DNA of 64,000 bases from an uncultured Gemmatimonadales bacterium (GCA_947259315.1 CAMYLR010000011.1:76539-140538), one strand, 5' to 3'; positions 18,322 through 27,512 are shown, numbered from the stretch's first letter. Numbers and translations are program-made. The notes: a model not told the origin generated them from the letters alone.

Positions 18322-19622
18322 GACATCGGAAGCTGTCAATAGCGGTCGCGGCGGTGACCTTCGTCGCGACACTTGCTGGGACGGTCAAGGCTCAGGAGCT
18401 CTCGCCGGTCGAGCAGGAGATCGCTGCCCATGTCGAGGGTCATGCAGCCCAAGCCGAGGCGCTTCTCGAGCAGATCGTCAACATGAACAGCGGAACGATG
18501 AACCACGATGGCATCCGAGCCGTGGGTTCCATCGTTCAACAGCGGTTCGAAGGGCTGGGGTTCGCGACCCGCTGGATCGATATGCCGGATAGCGTAAATC
18601 GCGCCGGGCACTTATTCGCGGAGCGAATCGGTACACGCGGGCGTCGCGTGTTGCTGATCGGACATCTCGATACGGTGTTCGAACCGGGCGATCCGTTCCA
18701 GGAGCTGTCTCGCGAAGAGTCCACCGCGAGCGGACCCGGGGTGGTCGACATGAAGGGTGGGGTCGTGGCCATGGTTTACGCCCTCGCAGCGCTGGAGGCG
18801 GCGGGTGCGCTGGATGGGGCGACGATCCGTGTCGCGTTGATTGGCGATGAGGAGTTTGCCGGGCTGCCGCTGGAGCTGAGTCGCGGGGACCTGGTGGCGG
18901 CTGCTCAGGAGAGCGACGTGGCGCTCGGCTTCGAGGGCGGCGAGACCGGACGAGCGGTGGTCGCGCGCCGCGGATCGAGTGCCTGGACGCTCGAGGTCAG
19001 CGGTCAGCAGGGTCACTCGTCGCTGATCTTCGGCGAGCGATTCGGCAGCGGCGCGATCTTTGAGGCCGCGCGGATCCTGCATCGTTTTCACGACGAGGTT
19101 CGCGGACCCGAGTACCTGACGTTCAACCCCGGGATCATCCTCGGGGGCACTGACGTCAGCTATAACGCGACCGACAATCGCGGAACGAGCTTTGGCAAGA
19201 CCAACGTCATCGCCCAGCGCGTGGTTGTCGATGGCGGCCTGAGGTTCATCTCTGAAGAGCAGAAAGAAGCCGCTCGCGAGCAGATGCGCGCCATCGTGGC
19301 CGATCACCTGCCGGGCACCTCGGCCGAGGTGTTTTTCAAGGACAAGTATCCCGCGATGCCCCCAACGGAAGGCAATCAGGCGTTGCTGGCGCTGCTCGAT
19401 CAAGTCAGCCGTGAGCTAGGACAGGGGCCGGTCGAAGCGTTCGATCCCGCCGAACGCGGCGCCGCCGACATCTCCTTCGTCGCTCCGTACGTCGACGGCC
19501 TGGACGGCCTGGGCCCATTCGGTTCAGGCGCCCACACGCCGGACGAGCAGCTCGATCTGGTGTCGCTCCCGGCGGTTACCAAGCGGGCGGCGCTCATGAT
19601 CTATCGCTTGACACAAGAGTAG
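18318..19622 (+). CDS. M20 family metallopeptidase, secreted
   Basis: A 434-residue zinc peptidase of family M20 (glutamate carboxypeptidase/ArgE group). A signal peptide spans residues 1-25. Metal and catalytic residues follow the family pattern: His116 and Asp118 (G-H-L-D-T-V), Asp144 (G-V-V-D-M-K-G-G), Glu178-Glu179 (G-D-E-E-F) and a C-terminal His (G-S-G-A-H-T-P-D-E). The dimerisation-domain G-H-S-S is present. It would release terminal amino acids from peptides in the periplasm. Start ATG overlaps the reductase stop (ATGA). Confidence 0.9.
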   Translation: MRHRKLSIAVAAVTFVATLAGTVKAQELSPVEQEIAAHVEGHAAQAEALLEQIVNMNSGTMNHDGIRAVGSIVQQRFEGLGFATRWIDMPDSVNRAGHLFAERIGTRGRRVLLIGHLDTVFEPGDPFQELSREESTASGPGVVDMKGGVVAMVYALAALEAAGALDGATIRVALIGDEEFAGLPLELSRGDLVAAAQESDVALGFEGGETGRAVVARRGSSAWTLEVSGQQGHSSLIFGERFGSGAIFEAARILHRFHDEVRGPEYLTFNPGIILGGTDVSYNATDNRGTSFGKTNVIAQRVVVDGGLRFISEEQKEAAREQMRAIVADHLPGTSAEVFFKDKYPAMPPTEGNQALLALLDQVSRELGQGPVEAFDPAERGAADISFVAPYVDGLDGLGPFGSGAHTPDEQLDLVSLPAVTKRAALMIYRLTQE

Positions 19623-19632
19623 GGGGCCGACG

Positions 19633-20303
19633 ATGAAGTGCAGTCGGGTCGCGATTAGCACGATGGTGCTGCTTCTGCTGGGCTTCGGATTGGGACGCGC
19701 ACAGGGGCCGACGGGAGCCCCGATCGATCTGTCGTACCCGTTCAATGAGGAGACCGTGTACTGGCCCACCGCGTCGCCGTTTGAGCTGACCGTCGAGGCG
19801 GCGGGTCAGACAGAAGCGGGCTATTGGTACGCCGCTAACTCTTTTCGCGCCGCTGAGCACGGTGGGACCCACCTCGATGCACCGATCCATTTCGCCGAAG
19901 GCAAGCGTACCGCGGCCGAGATCCCGCTCGACGACCTGATGGGGCCTGGGGGAGCCGTTGGCCCGATCGATCGAGCTACTTGGGCACAGCGGAGCTCGGT
20001 CCAAGTGCGGTGGCTGATCTCCACTTTCCAGGCTTGGGTCCCGATGCGGCCACATGGTTGGTCGAAGAGCGTCGGGTGCGGGCGGTAGGGATCGATACCG
20101 CCTCGATCGACCGCGGCCAGTCGACCGAGTTCCACGCGCATCGAGTGTTGGCCGAAGCCAATGTCCCGATCTTCGAGAACGTGGCCAACCTCGACCAACT
20201 GCCACCGACCGGAGCGTGGGTTGTGGCGTTGCCAATGCAGATCGAGCGCGGCACCGGCGGTCCCCTGCGCGCCGTGGCGTTCGTACCCGACTCGGGACAG
20301 TGA
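19633..20303 (+). pseudogene. Cyclase/kynurenine formamidase-like gene with internal deletion and frameshift
   Basis: Frame 1 from ATG 19633 gives a signal peptide and the metal-binding H76-G-G-T-H80-L-D82-A-P-I-H86-F signature of the cyclase (PF04199) family, up to G-P-G-G-A-V at about 19963. The rest, R-S-S-Y-L-G-T-A-E-L-G-P then D-L-H-F-P-G-L, V-G-I-D-T-A-S-I-D and E-N-V-A-N-L-D, is in another frame from about 19972 to 20303. Compared with the usual family length about 50 residues between the two parts are absent, so a frame-breaking deletion, not a single slip, is implied. It cannot encode a full enzyme as read. Confidence 0.8.
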
Positions 20304-20304
20304 T

Positions 20305-20553
20305 GTGAGCGATACAATCGAGCGAACGGTGGGCGGCGTGACGGTACGCATCGATCGCCTCTTGTGCGTCGGTTTTGGTGACTGCATCGACGAAGCACCG
20401 CACGCGTTTGCGTTGGACGATGAGGGGATCGCGGAGTTTGGCGAGGCAGTCAACGGCGTCGACCGGGGGCAACTTATCCGCGCCTGCGAAGCGTGTCCGG
20501 TCGATGCCCTGTCGGTGCACGACGCCGACGGCAACCCGCTGGCGGCAGAGTGA
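20305..20553 (+). CDS. Small ferredoxin (3Fe-4S/4Fe-4S type)
   Basis: An 82-residue monocluster ferredoxin. Cysteines are C21-x5-C27 near the N-terminus (L-L-C-V-G-F-G-D-C) and C61-x2-C64-P near the C-terminus, with the usual P-x-x-F after the first pair. The second half is acidic, as in electron-donor ferredoxins. GTG 20305 is 1 nt after the cyclase stop, and the Mrp gene overlaps the end as GTGA, so it is probably co-translated with Mrp and may supply electrons or clusters to the same pathway. Confidence 0.8.
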   Translation: MSDTIERTVGGVTVRIDRLLCVGFGDCIDEAPHAFALDDEGIAEFGEAVNGVDRGQLIRACEACPVDALSVHDADGNPLAAE

Positions 20554-21455
20554 CCGAGCGGACGCGCAAGGTACGGACGTACCACGAGGTAGCTGATCCG
20601 GACTCCGAGGATATCGTCGGCCAAATCGAGGCTCAGCGCTCGAAGTTGGTTGGCCGTTTGGCGGACATCGATCGATTGGTGGTCGTGGCCAGCGGCAAGG
20701 GCGGGGTGGGAAAGAGCGCGATAACCGCCAATCTTGCGGCGTTGATAGCCGAACGCGGGCGTCGCGTCGGCGCCATCGATGGGGATCTGCACGGCCCGTC
20801 GTTGGCTGCCATGCTCGGTGCCGAGCGTACACCGTTGGTCGTCTCCGAGCACGGAGTCGAGCCAGCCGTCGGTGCGGCCGGCGTCAAGCTGATGTCGATG
20901 GACCTCGTGCTGTCGGATGGTGCGCCGCTCGAGTGGCGTCAACCCGAGGTGGCTGGATTTGTGTACCAGAGCACCCTCGACACCGGTGCGGTGCGGGAAC
21001 TGCTGGCCGACGTCGTGTGGGGTGAGCTCGATTTTCTGTTGATCGATGCACCGCCGGGTACCGACAAACTGGCGCGTTTGCTGGAGCTATTACCGGTGAT
21101 CGACACACTATTGTTGGTCACGACGCCATCCGAGGCGGCTCGCCGAGCGGTGGGGCGCACTGTTCGACAAGCGCACGGGACGGGGATTTCGACGATCGGG
21201 CTGGTGGCTAACATGACCGCTCACGAGTGCCCCGACTGCGGTCGGTCGGAACCGATGTTCGAGGCCGACGGCGCCGCCCGGCTGGCGACCGAAACGGGAC
21301 TCGAGCTGTGGGCCGAGGTGCCGTTCGAGCCCCGCTTCGCGGTGGCTACCGACGCCGGGCGGCCGCTCGTCCTCGAAGCGCCTGAGTCGCCAGCCGCACG
21401 CGAGCTCGGTCGCCTCGCGACCAAGCTCGCGAACGCAACGAGCGACACCGCATGA
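20550..21455 (+). CDS. mrp: Mrp/ApbC/NBP35-family Fe-S carrier ATPase
   Basis: A 301-residue P-loop ATPase. Deviant Walker A motif G-K-G-G-V-G-K-S, Walker-B-like D-F-L-L-I-D-A-P-P-G-T, and the C-x-x-C pair in H-E-C-P-D-C-G that binds a bridging 4Fe-4S cluster in the dimer. It moves Fe-S clusters to target apoproteins. The N-terminal ~45 residues are a charged extension and no DUF59 domain is present. GTG 20550 overlaps the ferredoxin stop. Its position before a radical SAM protein suggests it serves cluster loading in this block (inference). Confidence 0.88.
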   Translation: MTERTRKVRTYHEVADPDSEDIVGQIEAQRSKLVGRLADIDRLVVVASGKGGVGKSAITANLAALIAERGRRVGAIDGDLHGPSLAAMLGAERTPLVVSEHGVEPAVGAAGVKLMSMDLVLSDGAPLEWRQPEVAGFVYQSTLDTGAVRELLADVVWGELDFLLIDAPPGTDKLARLLELLPVIDTLLLVTTPSEAARRAVGRTVRQAHGTGISTIGLVANMTAHECPDCGRSEPMFEADGAARLATETGLELWAEVPFEPRFAVATDAGRPLVLEAPESPAARELGRLATKLANATSDTA

Positions 21456-21892
21456 AGTTCCTGTGTATCGACTGCGATGAGGTAATGACGTTCGCCGAAC
21501 GCGAGCTACCCGGCGACGGCACGTTGGCGGCGGTGTTCGAGTGTCCTGATTGTGGGCGCGAGATGGCGATGCTCACGAACCCGATGGAGACCAAGCTGGT
21601 GAGCGGGCTCGGGATCCAGGTCGGAGGCCGCACCGTCCCCGATCAGCCGCTGGAGCTGGTGCGATCATCGGTGACCACCGGCGACGAGCAAGCGTTCGCC
21701 GATTTGCCATTAACGGCCGGAACGGTGCGCTGGAGTGAAGCCGCTGCTGAGCGACTCCAAGGCGTCCCGGGATTCGTGCGCGGCATGGTGAAGAAGATCT
21801 ACGGCGAGTACGCCGTCGAACGGGGGATCGAGGAGATCACTCCCGAGATCATGGACCGCGCCCGGCAAGATCTCGGGCTCGAGGGGATGTAG
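21452..21892 (+). CDS. Zinc-ribbon protein with PCP_red-like domain
   Basis: A 146-residue protein. The N-terminus has two C-x2-C knuckles (C5/C8 and C31/C34), a zinc ribbon or rubredoxin-like site. Residues ~92-142 match the PCP_red pattern (PF08369-like) found at the C-terminus of ChlB/BchB: W-S-x-E-A-x-x-R-L, then V-P-x-F-V-R-G-M-V-K-K, then G-I-E-E-I-T-P-E-I-M-D-x-A. In ChlB that domain helps form the protochlorophyllide pocket. No other bch/chl gene is present, so the role must be different. It overlaps mrp by ATGA. Confidence 0.78.
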   Translation: MKFLCIDCDEVMTFAERELPGDGTLAAVFECPDCGREMAMLTNPMETKLVSGLGIQVGGRTVPDQPLELVRSSVTTGDEQAFADLPLTAGTVRWSEAAAERLQGVPGFVRGMVKKIYGEYAVERGIEEITPEIMDRARQDLGLEGM

Positions 21893-21894
21893 CG

Positions 21895-22281
21895 ATGCTG
21901 CGGCGGGCCGAGCACGAGCCACACCGGGCTCACAAGTTCCGTCAGGCGGCGATCGCCTACCTCCACTACGCGGTGCTCTACGAGCTCGGTGTTTACGCGC
22001 TCTACGAGCAGGAGATGTTTCCCGCCAGCCGCGGCTCGCCGACGGTGTGGCTGGTTTTTGGCGTGGTCATCACCGGTCTCGTCGTATGGGGTCTGTGGTG
22101 GTGGCAGAACCGGTGGTTCGCGCGCGTCGTGTGGGTGGTGATGTCGTTGCGGCTCCCGGCGCTCATGGCGGGCGCCTTTTTGGGGACCGCGACCACCGTT
22201 GCTCCGGGTTTCTACCTCGCCGGCGGTATCGTCGTAATCGCTGCGATGTGGATGATCGCTCGGGCAGCCTGGGACGTGTGA
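21895..22281 (+). CDS. Small membrane protein, function unknown
   Basis: A 128-residue protein with a soluble basic N-terminus and about three membrane segments (about residues 52-70, 85-102, 105-122). It begins 2 nt after the PCP_red gene, so it belongs to the same transcript. No motif is recognised; it may anchor or assist the module. Confidence 0.65.
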   Translation: MLRRAEHEPHRAHKFRQAAIAYLHYAVLYELGVYALYEQEMFPASRGSPTVWLVFGVVITGLVVWGLWWWQNRWFARVVWVVMSLRLPALMAGAFLGTATTVAPGFYLAGGIVVIAAMWMIARAAWDV

Positions 22282-22296
22282 GCCCGGGCCGCCGGA

Positions 22297-22325
22297 TTGA
22301 CACTACCCCCAGCCGTCAGTATATA
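22297..22325 (+). promoter_or_regulatory. Sigma70-like promoter before the USP/radical-SAM/bd-like operon
   Basis: Perfect TTGACA (22297-22302), 17-bp spacer, TATATA (22320-22325; 5 of 6 to TATAAT). The distance to the USP start at 22379 leaves a leader of about 45 nt. It would drive the gene train from USP onward; no other equally good promoter is seen as far as the end of the oxidase cluster. Confidence 0.75.
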
Positions 22326-22378
22326 AGGCGCCAACATCGCCGAAGGGTTTACGCCCCGCCGCTCTAGTCCCGGACGGC

Positions 22379-24406
22379 ATGTACCACGAGATACTGGTTC
22401 CAGTAGACAATTCAGAGCACTCTGATTGGGCGGTCGATCGTGCCATCGAGATCACCGGTCAATCCGGCGGCCGGATCACCGGTAACCACGTCTACGCCGC
22501 TCGCCTTCACGATGTTCGCTTCCGACAGCTCGAGACGGGACTTCCGGCTCAATTCCAGACACCCGAAGAGATCAAGCGACAGCGCAAGGTTCACGACAAG
22601 CTGATCGAGAAGGGCCTGCAGCTGATCAGCGATAGCTTTCTCGATCAGGTCGAGAAGCGGTGCCACGAGGCGGGCGTCGACCTCACGCGGCAGCTGCTCG
22701 AGGGGATCCACTACGAGGAGCTGATCCGCGAGGCCAATCAAGGGGTGGGACGTCTGCCTTCGCTTATCGGGTTCGACCCCAACATCGCCGACAAGTACGA
22801 CGGCGGTGACGCCGTTCGTTCCGACGTGCGCCTGGGCGCCGACGGTCGGATCGAGGCCGAGGAGGAGTCACTCGAGGAGAAGCTTGCGGGCACCTCGGAG
22901 CGGGCCTACGACCTGGTGGCGATCGGCGCCCACGGGCTCGGCCGGCAGCAGTTCAGCCAGCTCGGTGGGGTCGTCGCACGGGCGATCCGCGGCATAGAAA
23001 AGGACATCCTGATCGTCCGTGACGAGCGACCGATTCGCGACGGCAAGTACATGGTGTGCGTCGACGGCTCAGCCTACAGCTACAAGGCGATGCGTCACGC
23101 GCTCGAGCTGGCACAGATGTTCGGCGGCAAGTTGTTCGTTTGCAGCGCGTTCGACGTTGAGTACCACCACGTCGTCTTCCACAACATCAAGGATGTCTTG
23201 TCCGTACAGGCATCGAAGGTGTTCAAGTTCGAGGAGCAGGAAGAGCTCCACAACAACATCATCGACAAGGGGTTGCTCAAGCTCTGCCAAGCGAACATCA
23301 AGCGCGCCCAGGTCATGGCCGAGGAGTACCCGGACGTAGAGGTCGAAACCCAGATCCTGATCGGCAAGCCATTCCAGGTCGTGCTTCAGTGGGCCGAAGA
23401 GATCGAGCCGTCGCTGTTGATCTTCGCCCGCCACGGCAGCCATCGGATCGAGGGCACCGAATTGGGTTCGCAGGCCGAGAACTTGGCCCGCCTGGCACCT
23501 ACCAACGTGCTGCTGATCGGCACCACCGAAGTTCATCCGGAAGAGATTCCGTGGATCGAAGAAGATGGGGAAACCGGTCTCGAATGGGCTCCCGAAGCGG
23601 AAGTCCGGATCCTTCGGGTACCGCCGTTCGCGCTCGGCATCGCCCGCAAGGCGGTCGAGGAGTACGTGATCGAACGGTACGCTTCCAACGGCAACGGCTC
23701 GGGCGCGTTGCCGATAGTGACCAACGCGCGGCTCGATGAAGCGATCCAGAAACTGCTTCCCACGCACATGCAGCTCATCATGGGGATCGGCACCGCCGAA
23801 GAGCTGGCGCTAGCCGAGGTCAAGGCGGAAGAAGCGATGAAGCGCACGGTGGTGGAAGGGCACGACGACGTTCCCGTGCCCGAGACGCGGATCGTGGAGG
23901 CCAAGTGCCCCTACACCGGCCACGTCGAACAACGACCGTGGACAGCTAGCGATCCGGTCGTTTGGACGCACGAGGCGCGGCAACGTCTCGAGCTCGTTCC
24001 GCTCATCGCGCGCCCATTGGCCCGCAACACCGTTGAGCGCTTTGCCCGCGATCACGGATGGTGGCGCATCACGACGCCGGTCATGGACGAGAACAAGCAG
24101 GCGATGATCGAGGCCGACGAGTTCGATCTCGATACGATGCTCGTCATGTTCAAGGAGCTGCAGACGAAACAGATCAAAGCCGCGGCCGAAGGAGTCGACG
24201 GACTGACACCTGAGATGCGCAAGTTCATCGACGAGGCTAAGGAGGCCGGGGTCACGCGCTGTCCGATACGGGATATCGAGGCCGCTGCGGACAAGTGCCC
24301 GGTGGACTTCAAGACCGCTACCCCGGCCGAGGCCAAAGCGGCGATCGAGGCGGTCATGAAGGAGCAGAAGAGCGACGCCAACGGTGACGACCGGGACGAA
24401 GCTTGA
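22379..24406 (+). CDS. Double universal-stress protein with PCP_red-like domains
   Basis: A 675-residue cytosolic protein. Residues ~1-220 and ~224-392 are USP folds (E-I-L-V-P-V-D-N-S and M-V-C-V-D-G-S-A-Y-S openings; R-H-G-S-H-R nucleotide-loop region in the second). The first has a ~90-residue charged insert. Residues ~401-463 (L-E-W-A-P-E-A) and ~527-580 (V-V-W-T-H-E-A-R then A-R-D-H-G-W-W-R-I-T) are PCP_red-like; a third, weaker helical unit follows with cysteines (T-R-C-P-I-R-D, D-K-C-P-V-D-F). USP domains may sense ATP or energy state. The architecture is one I have not seen described. Confidence 0.8.
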   Translation: MYHEILVPVDNSEHSDWAVDRAIEITGQSGGRITGNHVYAARLHDVRFRQLETGLPAQFQTPEEIKRQRKVHDKLIEKGLQLISDSFLDQVEKRCHEAGVDLTRQLLEGIHYEELIREANQGVGRLPSLIGFDPNIADKYDGGDAVRSDVRLGADGRIEAEEESLEEKLAGTSERAYDLVAIGAHGLGRQQFSQLGGVVARAIRGIEKDILIVRDERPIRDGKYMVCVDGSAYSYKAMRHALELAQMFGGKLFVCSAFDVEYHHVVFHNIKDVLSVQASKVFKFEEQEELHNNIIDKGLLKLCQANIKRAQVMAEEYPDVEVETQILIGKPFQVVLQWAEEIEPSLLIFARHGSHRIEGTELGSQAENLARLAPTNVLLIGTTEVHPEEIPWIEEDGETGLEWAPEAEVRILRVPPFALGIARKAVEEYVIERYASNGNGSGALPIVTNARLDEAIQKLLPTHMQLIMGIGTAEELALAEVKAEEAMKRTVVEGHDDVPVPETRIVEAKCPYTGHVEQRPWTASDPVVWTHEARQRLELVPLIARPLARNTVERFARDHGWWRITTPVMDENKQAMIEADEFDLDTMLVMFKELQTKQIKAAAEGVDGLTPEMRKFIDEAKEAGVTRCPIRDIEAAADKCPVDFKTATPAEAKAAIEAVMKEQKSDANGDDRDEA

Positions 24407-25683
24407 TCTCGGCAGTACCGCATATCGTCGCTTGGAACCTCACCCGGCGCTGCAATCTCGCCTGCGCCCATTGTTACATCGCGGCTGGATCGTGGCACGC
24501 GGCTGGAGAGGAGCTGCCGACCAGTGACTGCCACCGGATCGTGGACGAGATCCTGGCGGTCAACCCGTCGCCGATGTTGATCCTGTCCGGCGGTGAGCCG
24601 CTGCTGAGGGATGACTTGGAATCGATCGCCGCTCGCGCTTCAGCCGGCGGTGCAACGGTCGTAGTCGGTACCAACGGCACTCGATTGACAGACGCGCGAA
24701 TCGCGTCGCTCATGGCGGCCGGGGTGCAGGGTGTCGCGGTGAGCGTCGACTCCCTCGACCCTGTGTATCACGATCGTTTTCGACACGGCGCGGGCGCGCT
24801 CTCCGACACGTTGGCCGCGGTAGAGCGATTGAGCGACAACCGCTTGGATCTCGTTCTGCAGACCACCGTGACCCGCGGGAATCAAGCCGAAATAGGACGC
24901 CTCGCGTCATTGGCCGCTGATTCCGGGGCGGTCGCTTTCAACGTCTACTTCGTTGTAGCCACTGGAAGAGCCGGCACCATGAAGGGGATGTCGACCGCGG
25001 AAAATGATGATGTCTTGACAGAGCTCGCCGCGCTCGAGCGCGAGTACCGCGGTCGGATGCTCGTTCGGTCGAAGTGCCAACCCCAGATCATGCGTCACGT
25101 CTACGATTCGGATCCCGAATCACCGCTGTTGAACTACGCCACTCGTTGCCCGTGCGGAGTGCAGTACTGTCGGATCACGCCCGACGGGAAAGTGACGCCG
25201 TGTCCCTACATGGAGGTCGTTGCCGGCGACTTGAGTGCGCAATCGTTCGGTGAGATCTGGAGCGACTCGCCGGTGTTTGGGGATCTGCGCAGAGGAGAGC
25301 TGGGTGGGAAGTGTGGTCGTTGCGGGTATCGTGAGATCTGCGGTGGATGCCGCGCGCGGGCCTTCGCCGAGACGGGCGACTATCTGGGACCGGACGGGTC
25401 GTGCGGCTATGAGCCTGATGGTGTCGAGTCGCCGGTGACGCGGACGCGTGAGATCACCTACGGCACGCCAGCCCGGGCCGAGCTCGAGTGGTCACCCGAG
25501 GCGGCGGAACGAGTCGCTCGGATCCCGAGCTTCGTCCGCGGTGTCGTGACTCATCGCGTCGAGACCTTTGCCGCTGACCACGGTCACGATCGCGTTACCG
25601 CCGCGCTGCTCGACGAGGTGCGATCCCAGATGCCGATCGACTTCTCGAAACGCCGACCCTTCTTCAGCCGGAAGCGCGAGTGA
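24403..25683 (+). CDS. AhbD/NirJ-like radical SAM/SPASM protein with C-terminal PCP_red-like domain
   Basis: A 426-residue radical SAM enzyme. The S-adenosylmethionine cluster motif is C17-x3-C21-x2-C24 (R-R-C-N-L-A-C-A-H-C-Y). The SPASM-type C-terminal Cys set is C-P-C-G-V-Q-Y-C ... P-C-P-Y-M ... G-K-C-G-R-C-x-Y-R-x-I-C-G-G-C-R-A-R-A, which is the form seen in the heme-maturation enzymes AhbD and NirJ. Residues ~361-410 are PCP_red-like (L-E-W-S-P-E-A-A-E-R). A tetrapyrrole substrate is likely; whether it makes heme b or a modified heme is unknown. TTG start overlaps the USP stop. Confidence 0.85.
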   Translation: MISAVPHIVAWNLTRRCNLACAHCYIAAGSWHAAGEELPTSDCHRIVDEILAVNPSPMLILSGGEPLLRDDLESIAARASAGGATVVVGTNGTRLTDARIASLMAAGVQGVAVSVDSLDPVYHDRFRHGAGALSDTLAAVERLSDNRLDLVLQTTVTRGNQAEIGRLASLAADSGAVAFNVYFVVATGRAGTMKGMSTAENDDVLTELAALEREYRGRMLVRSKCQPQIMRHVYDSDPESPLLNYATRCPCGVQYCRITPDGKVTPCPYMEVVAGDLSAQSFGEIWSDSPVFGDLRRGELGGKCGRCGYREICGGCRARAFAETGDYLGPDGSCGYEPDGVESPVTRTREITYGTPARAELEWSPEAAERVARIPSFVRGVVTHRVETFAADHGHDRVTAALLDEVRSQMPIDFSKRRPFFSRKRE

Positions 25684-25684
25684 G

Positions 25685-27508
25685 ATGAGTAGTGTCGCGA
25701 CGGTGTTTCGAATCGCCGCGGTGGGGAATCTGCCACGGCTACGTGGAACGCGTTCGTTGGTTCCTAGCTTTGGCGCGGTCGCGCTGGGGCTGCTTATGGC
25801 GCAATCGGGGTTCGCGCAGGAAGCCGGTATCGCGACCCGCGAGTACGGCGACTTCCCTTACATCGGCAGCCGAGTAGCGGTGTGGATAGCGGCGCAGGTC
25901 CACCTCATGTTCGCGGCGTTTGTTCTTGGCGTCCCGATGTTCGCGATGGTCGCCGAGGCGATCGGCATCTTTGGTGGCGACAAGCGCTACGACCGACTGG
26001 CCAAGGAGTTTACCCGACTTCTGCTGATCGCTTACAGCGCGACCGCCATCTGGGGTGCGGTTCTGGTTTTCTTCCTGACCACGTTGTACCCCCGGTTCTG
26101 GGCTCACCTGTCGGAGATCTTCGAAGTCTCGATGTGGATCTACGTCGGGCTCTTCTTCCTCGAGTCGTTCACTCTGTACCTCTACTACTACGGTTGGGAT
26201 CGTTGGAAGGCAGGGACCGCGAAGTACGCGCACTGGGGGTTGGCGATCCTGCTCAACATCTGGGGCACGGCGGTCATGTTTATCGCCGACAGTTGGTTGA
26301 GCTACATGATGAGCCCGCCGGAAGTGATCACGGCCGATCCATCGCCGGGGGTCGTTCAGTTGTGGAGCGCGATCAACAACGCCACGTGGATGCCGATCAA
26401 CATCCATCGCATCATCGCCAACGTCGTGTTCGGGGGCTCGGTCGTCGGCGCTTACGCCGCGTACCGGTTCCTGGCCGCCAAGTCCGATGAAGAGCGCGCG
26501 CACTACGACTGGATGGGGTACGTCGGCAACTTCATCGCGATCGGGGCGCTCATCATCCTGCCGTTCGCCGGTTACTACCTGGGACGCGAGATCTACGAGT
26601 TCAACCAGCAGATGGGGATCACGATGATGGGTGGTTTCATGAGCTGGTTGTGGATCATTCAGGCCTTCTTGATCGGCGTCTTGTTCTTGACCGGCAACTA
26701 CTACTTGTGGGTCGGCATGACTCGCATCCCCGGTGCCGAGCGGTTTCTTCCGTACACCAAGTGGATGCTCGTAGTGTTGGTCATCGGCGTTATCGTGTGG
26801 GCCACGCCACACACGATGATCGCCAATCGTGCCGAGCTCGAGGCGATGGGCGGCTCTCACCATCCGTTCCTGGGTGTGTTGGGCGTCATGAGCGCCAAGA
26901 ACACCGCGGTCAACCTGATGATTCTGACGACGTTCCTTTCGTTCCTGATGTACCGACGAGCCAACAAGCGCCCGGTGGTCGGGTGGGCCAAAACAGGGAC
27001 AATCGTGCAGGCTTCGCTCTTCGCGTTATCCGCCGCGGTCGTGCTCTTCTACGGCGTCTATGGCTACTTCGTGACAGCGATCGTGCGGATCGGCTTCAGC
27101 GTCTACCAGGTGCTGGCGGTGCTGGGGACGATCATCGCCGTCATGGTGCTCGATGTGTTGATGCTGCGCGGCTCCGAATCGCGAGGCGCGATTCAGTGGG
27201 GCAACATGCCGGCGCGATCGCAATACGCACTGTTTGTCTTGGTGGTCACGTTTACCTGGCTCATGGGATTGATGGGCTTCGCGCGCAGCGGCATTCGCCA
27301 ACACTGGCACGTTTGGGAGGTCATGCGCGACACCAGTCAGTGGGCGGCCACCCCAGCGTTGGGACCCGCGGCTCAGGTGATCAGCGTGTGCGTTCTGATC
27401 TTCCTCGTGCTGATCGCATTCATCTTCTGGCTTGGCGGGTTGGTGGAGAAACCGCAGCTAGTACCGGAACAACCGGCACCTGGAGCTTCCGGAACCGTGA
27501 CGAGCTAA
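25685..27508 (+). CDS. CydA-like membrane oxidase (cytochrome bd superfamily), no CydB
   Basis: A 607-residue membrane protein aligned by eye to CydA. His73 (Q-V-H-L-M-F) matches the first heme-ligand His, Glu160 (F-L-E-S ... Y-G-W-D-R) the conserved helix III Glu, and His241 (N-I-H-R-I-I-A-N) the b558 His. An N-terminal signal-like or extra membrane segment precedes the usual start of CydA. No cydB is present; c-type cytochromes follow at once. The bd superfamily includes proposed OR-C and OR-N branches without quinol-oxidase features, and this may be one of them (inference). ATG 25685 is 1 nt after the radical SAM stop. Confidence 0.8.
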   Translation: MSSVATVFRIAAVGNLPRLRGTRSLVPSFGAVALGLLMAQSGFAQEAGIATREYGDFPYIGSRVAVWIAAQVHLMFAAFVLGVPMFAMVAEAIGIFGGDKRYDRLAKEFTRLLLIAYSATAIWGAVLVFFLTTLYPRFWAHLSEIFEVSMWIYVGLFFLESFTLYLYYYGWDRWKAGTAKYAHWGLAILLNIWGTAVMFIADSWLSYMMSPPEVITADPSPGVVQLWSAINNATWMPINIHRIIANVVFGGSVVGAYAAYRFLAAKSDEERAHYDWMGYVGNFIAIGALIILPFAGYYLGREIYEFNQQMGITMMGGFMSWLWIIQAFLIGVLFLTGNYYLWVGMTRIPGAERFLPYTKWMLVVLVIGVIVWATPHTMIANRAELEAMGGSHHPFLGVLGVMSAKNTAVNLMILTTFLSFLMYRRANKRPVVGWAKTGTIVQASLFALSAAVVLFYGVYGYFVTAIVRIGFSVYQVLAVLGTIIAVMVLDVLMLRGSESRGAIQWGNMPARSQYALFVLVVTFTWLMGLMGFARSGIRQHWHVWEVMRDTSQWAATPALGPAAQVISVCVLIFLVLIAFIFWLGGLVEKPQLVPEQPAPGASGTVTS

Positions 27509-27512
27509 AACG

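Noticed and set aside
19594-20942. Long minus-strand frames across the broken cyclase, ferredoxin and mrp
   Set aside because: They do not offer any recognised domain, and the plus strand explains the region even though the cyclase is broken.
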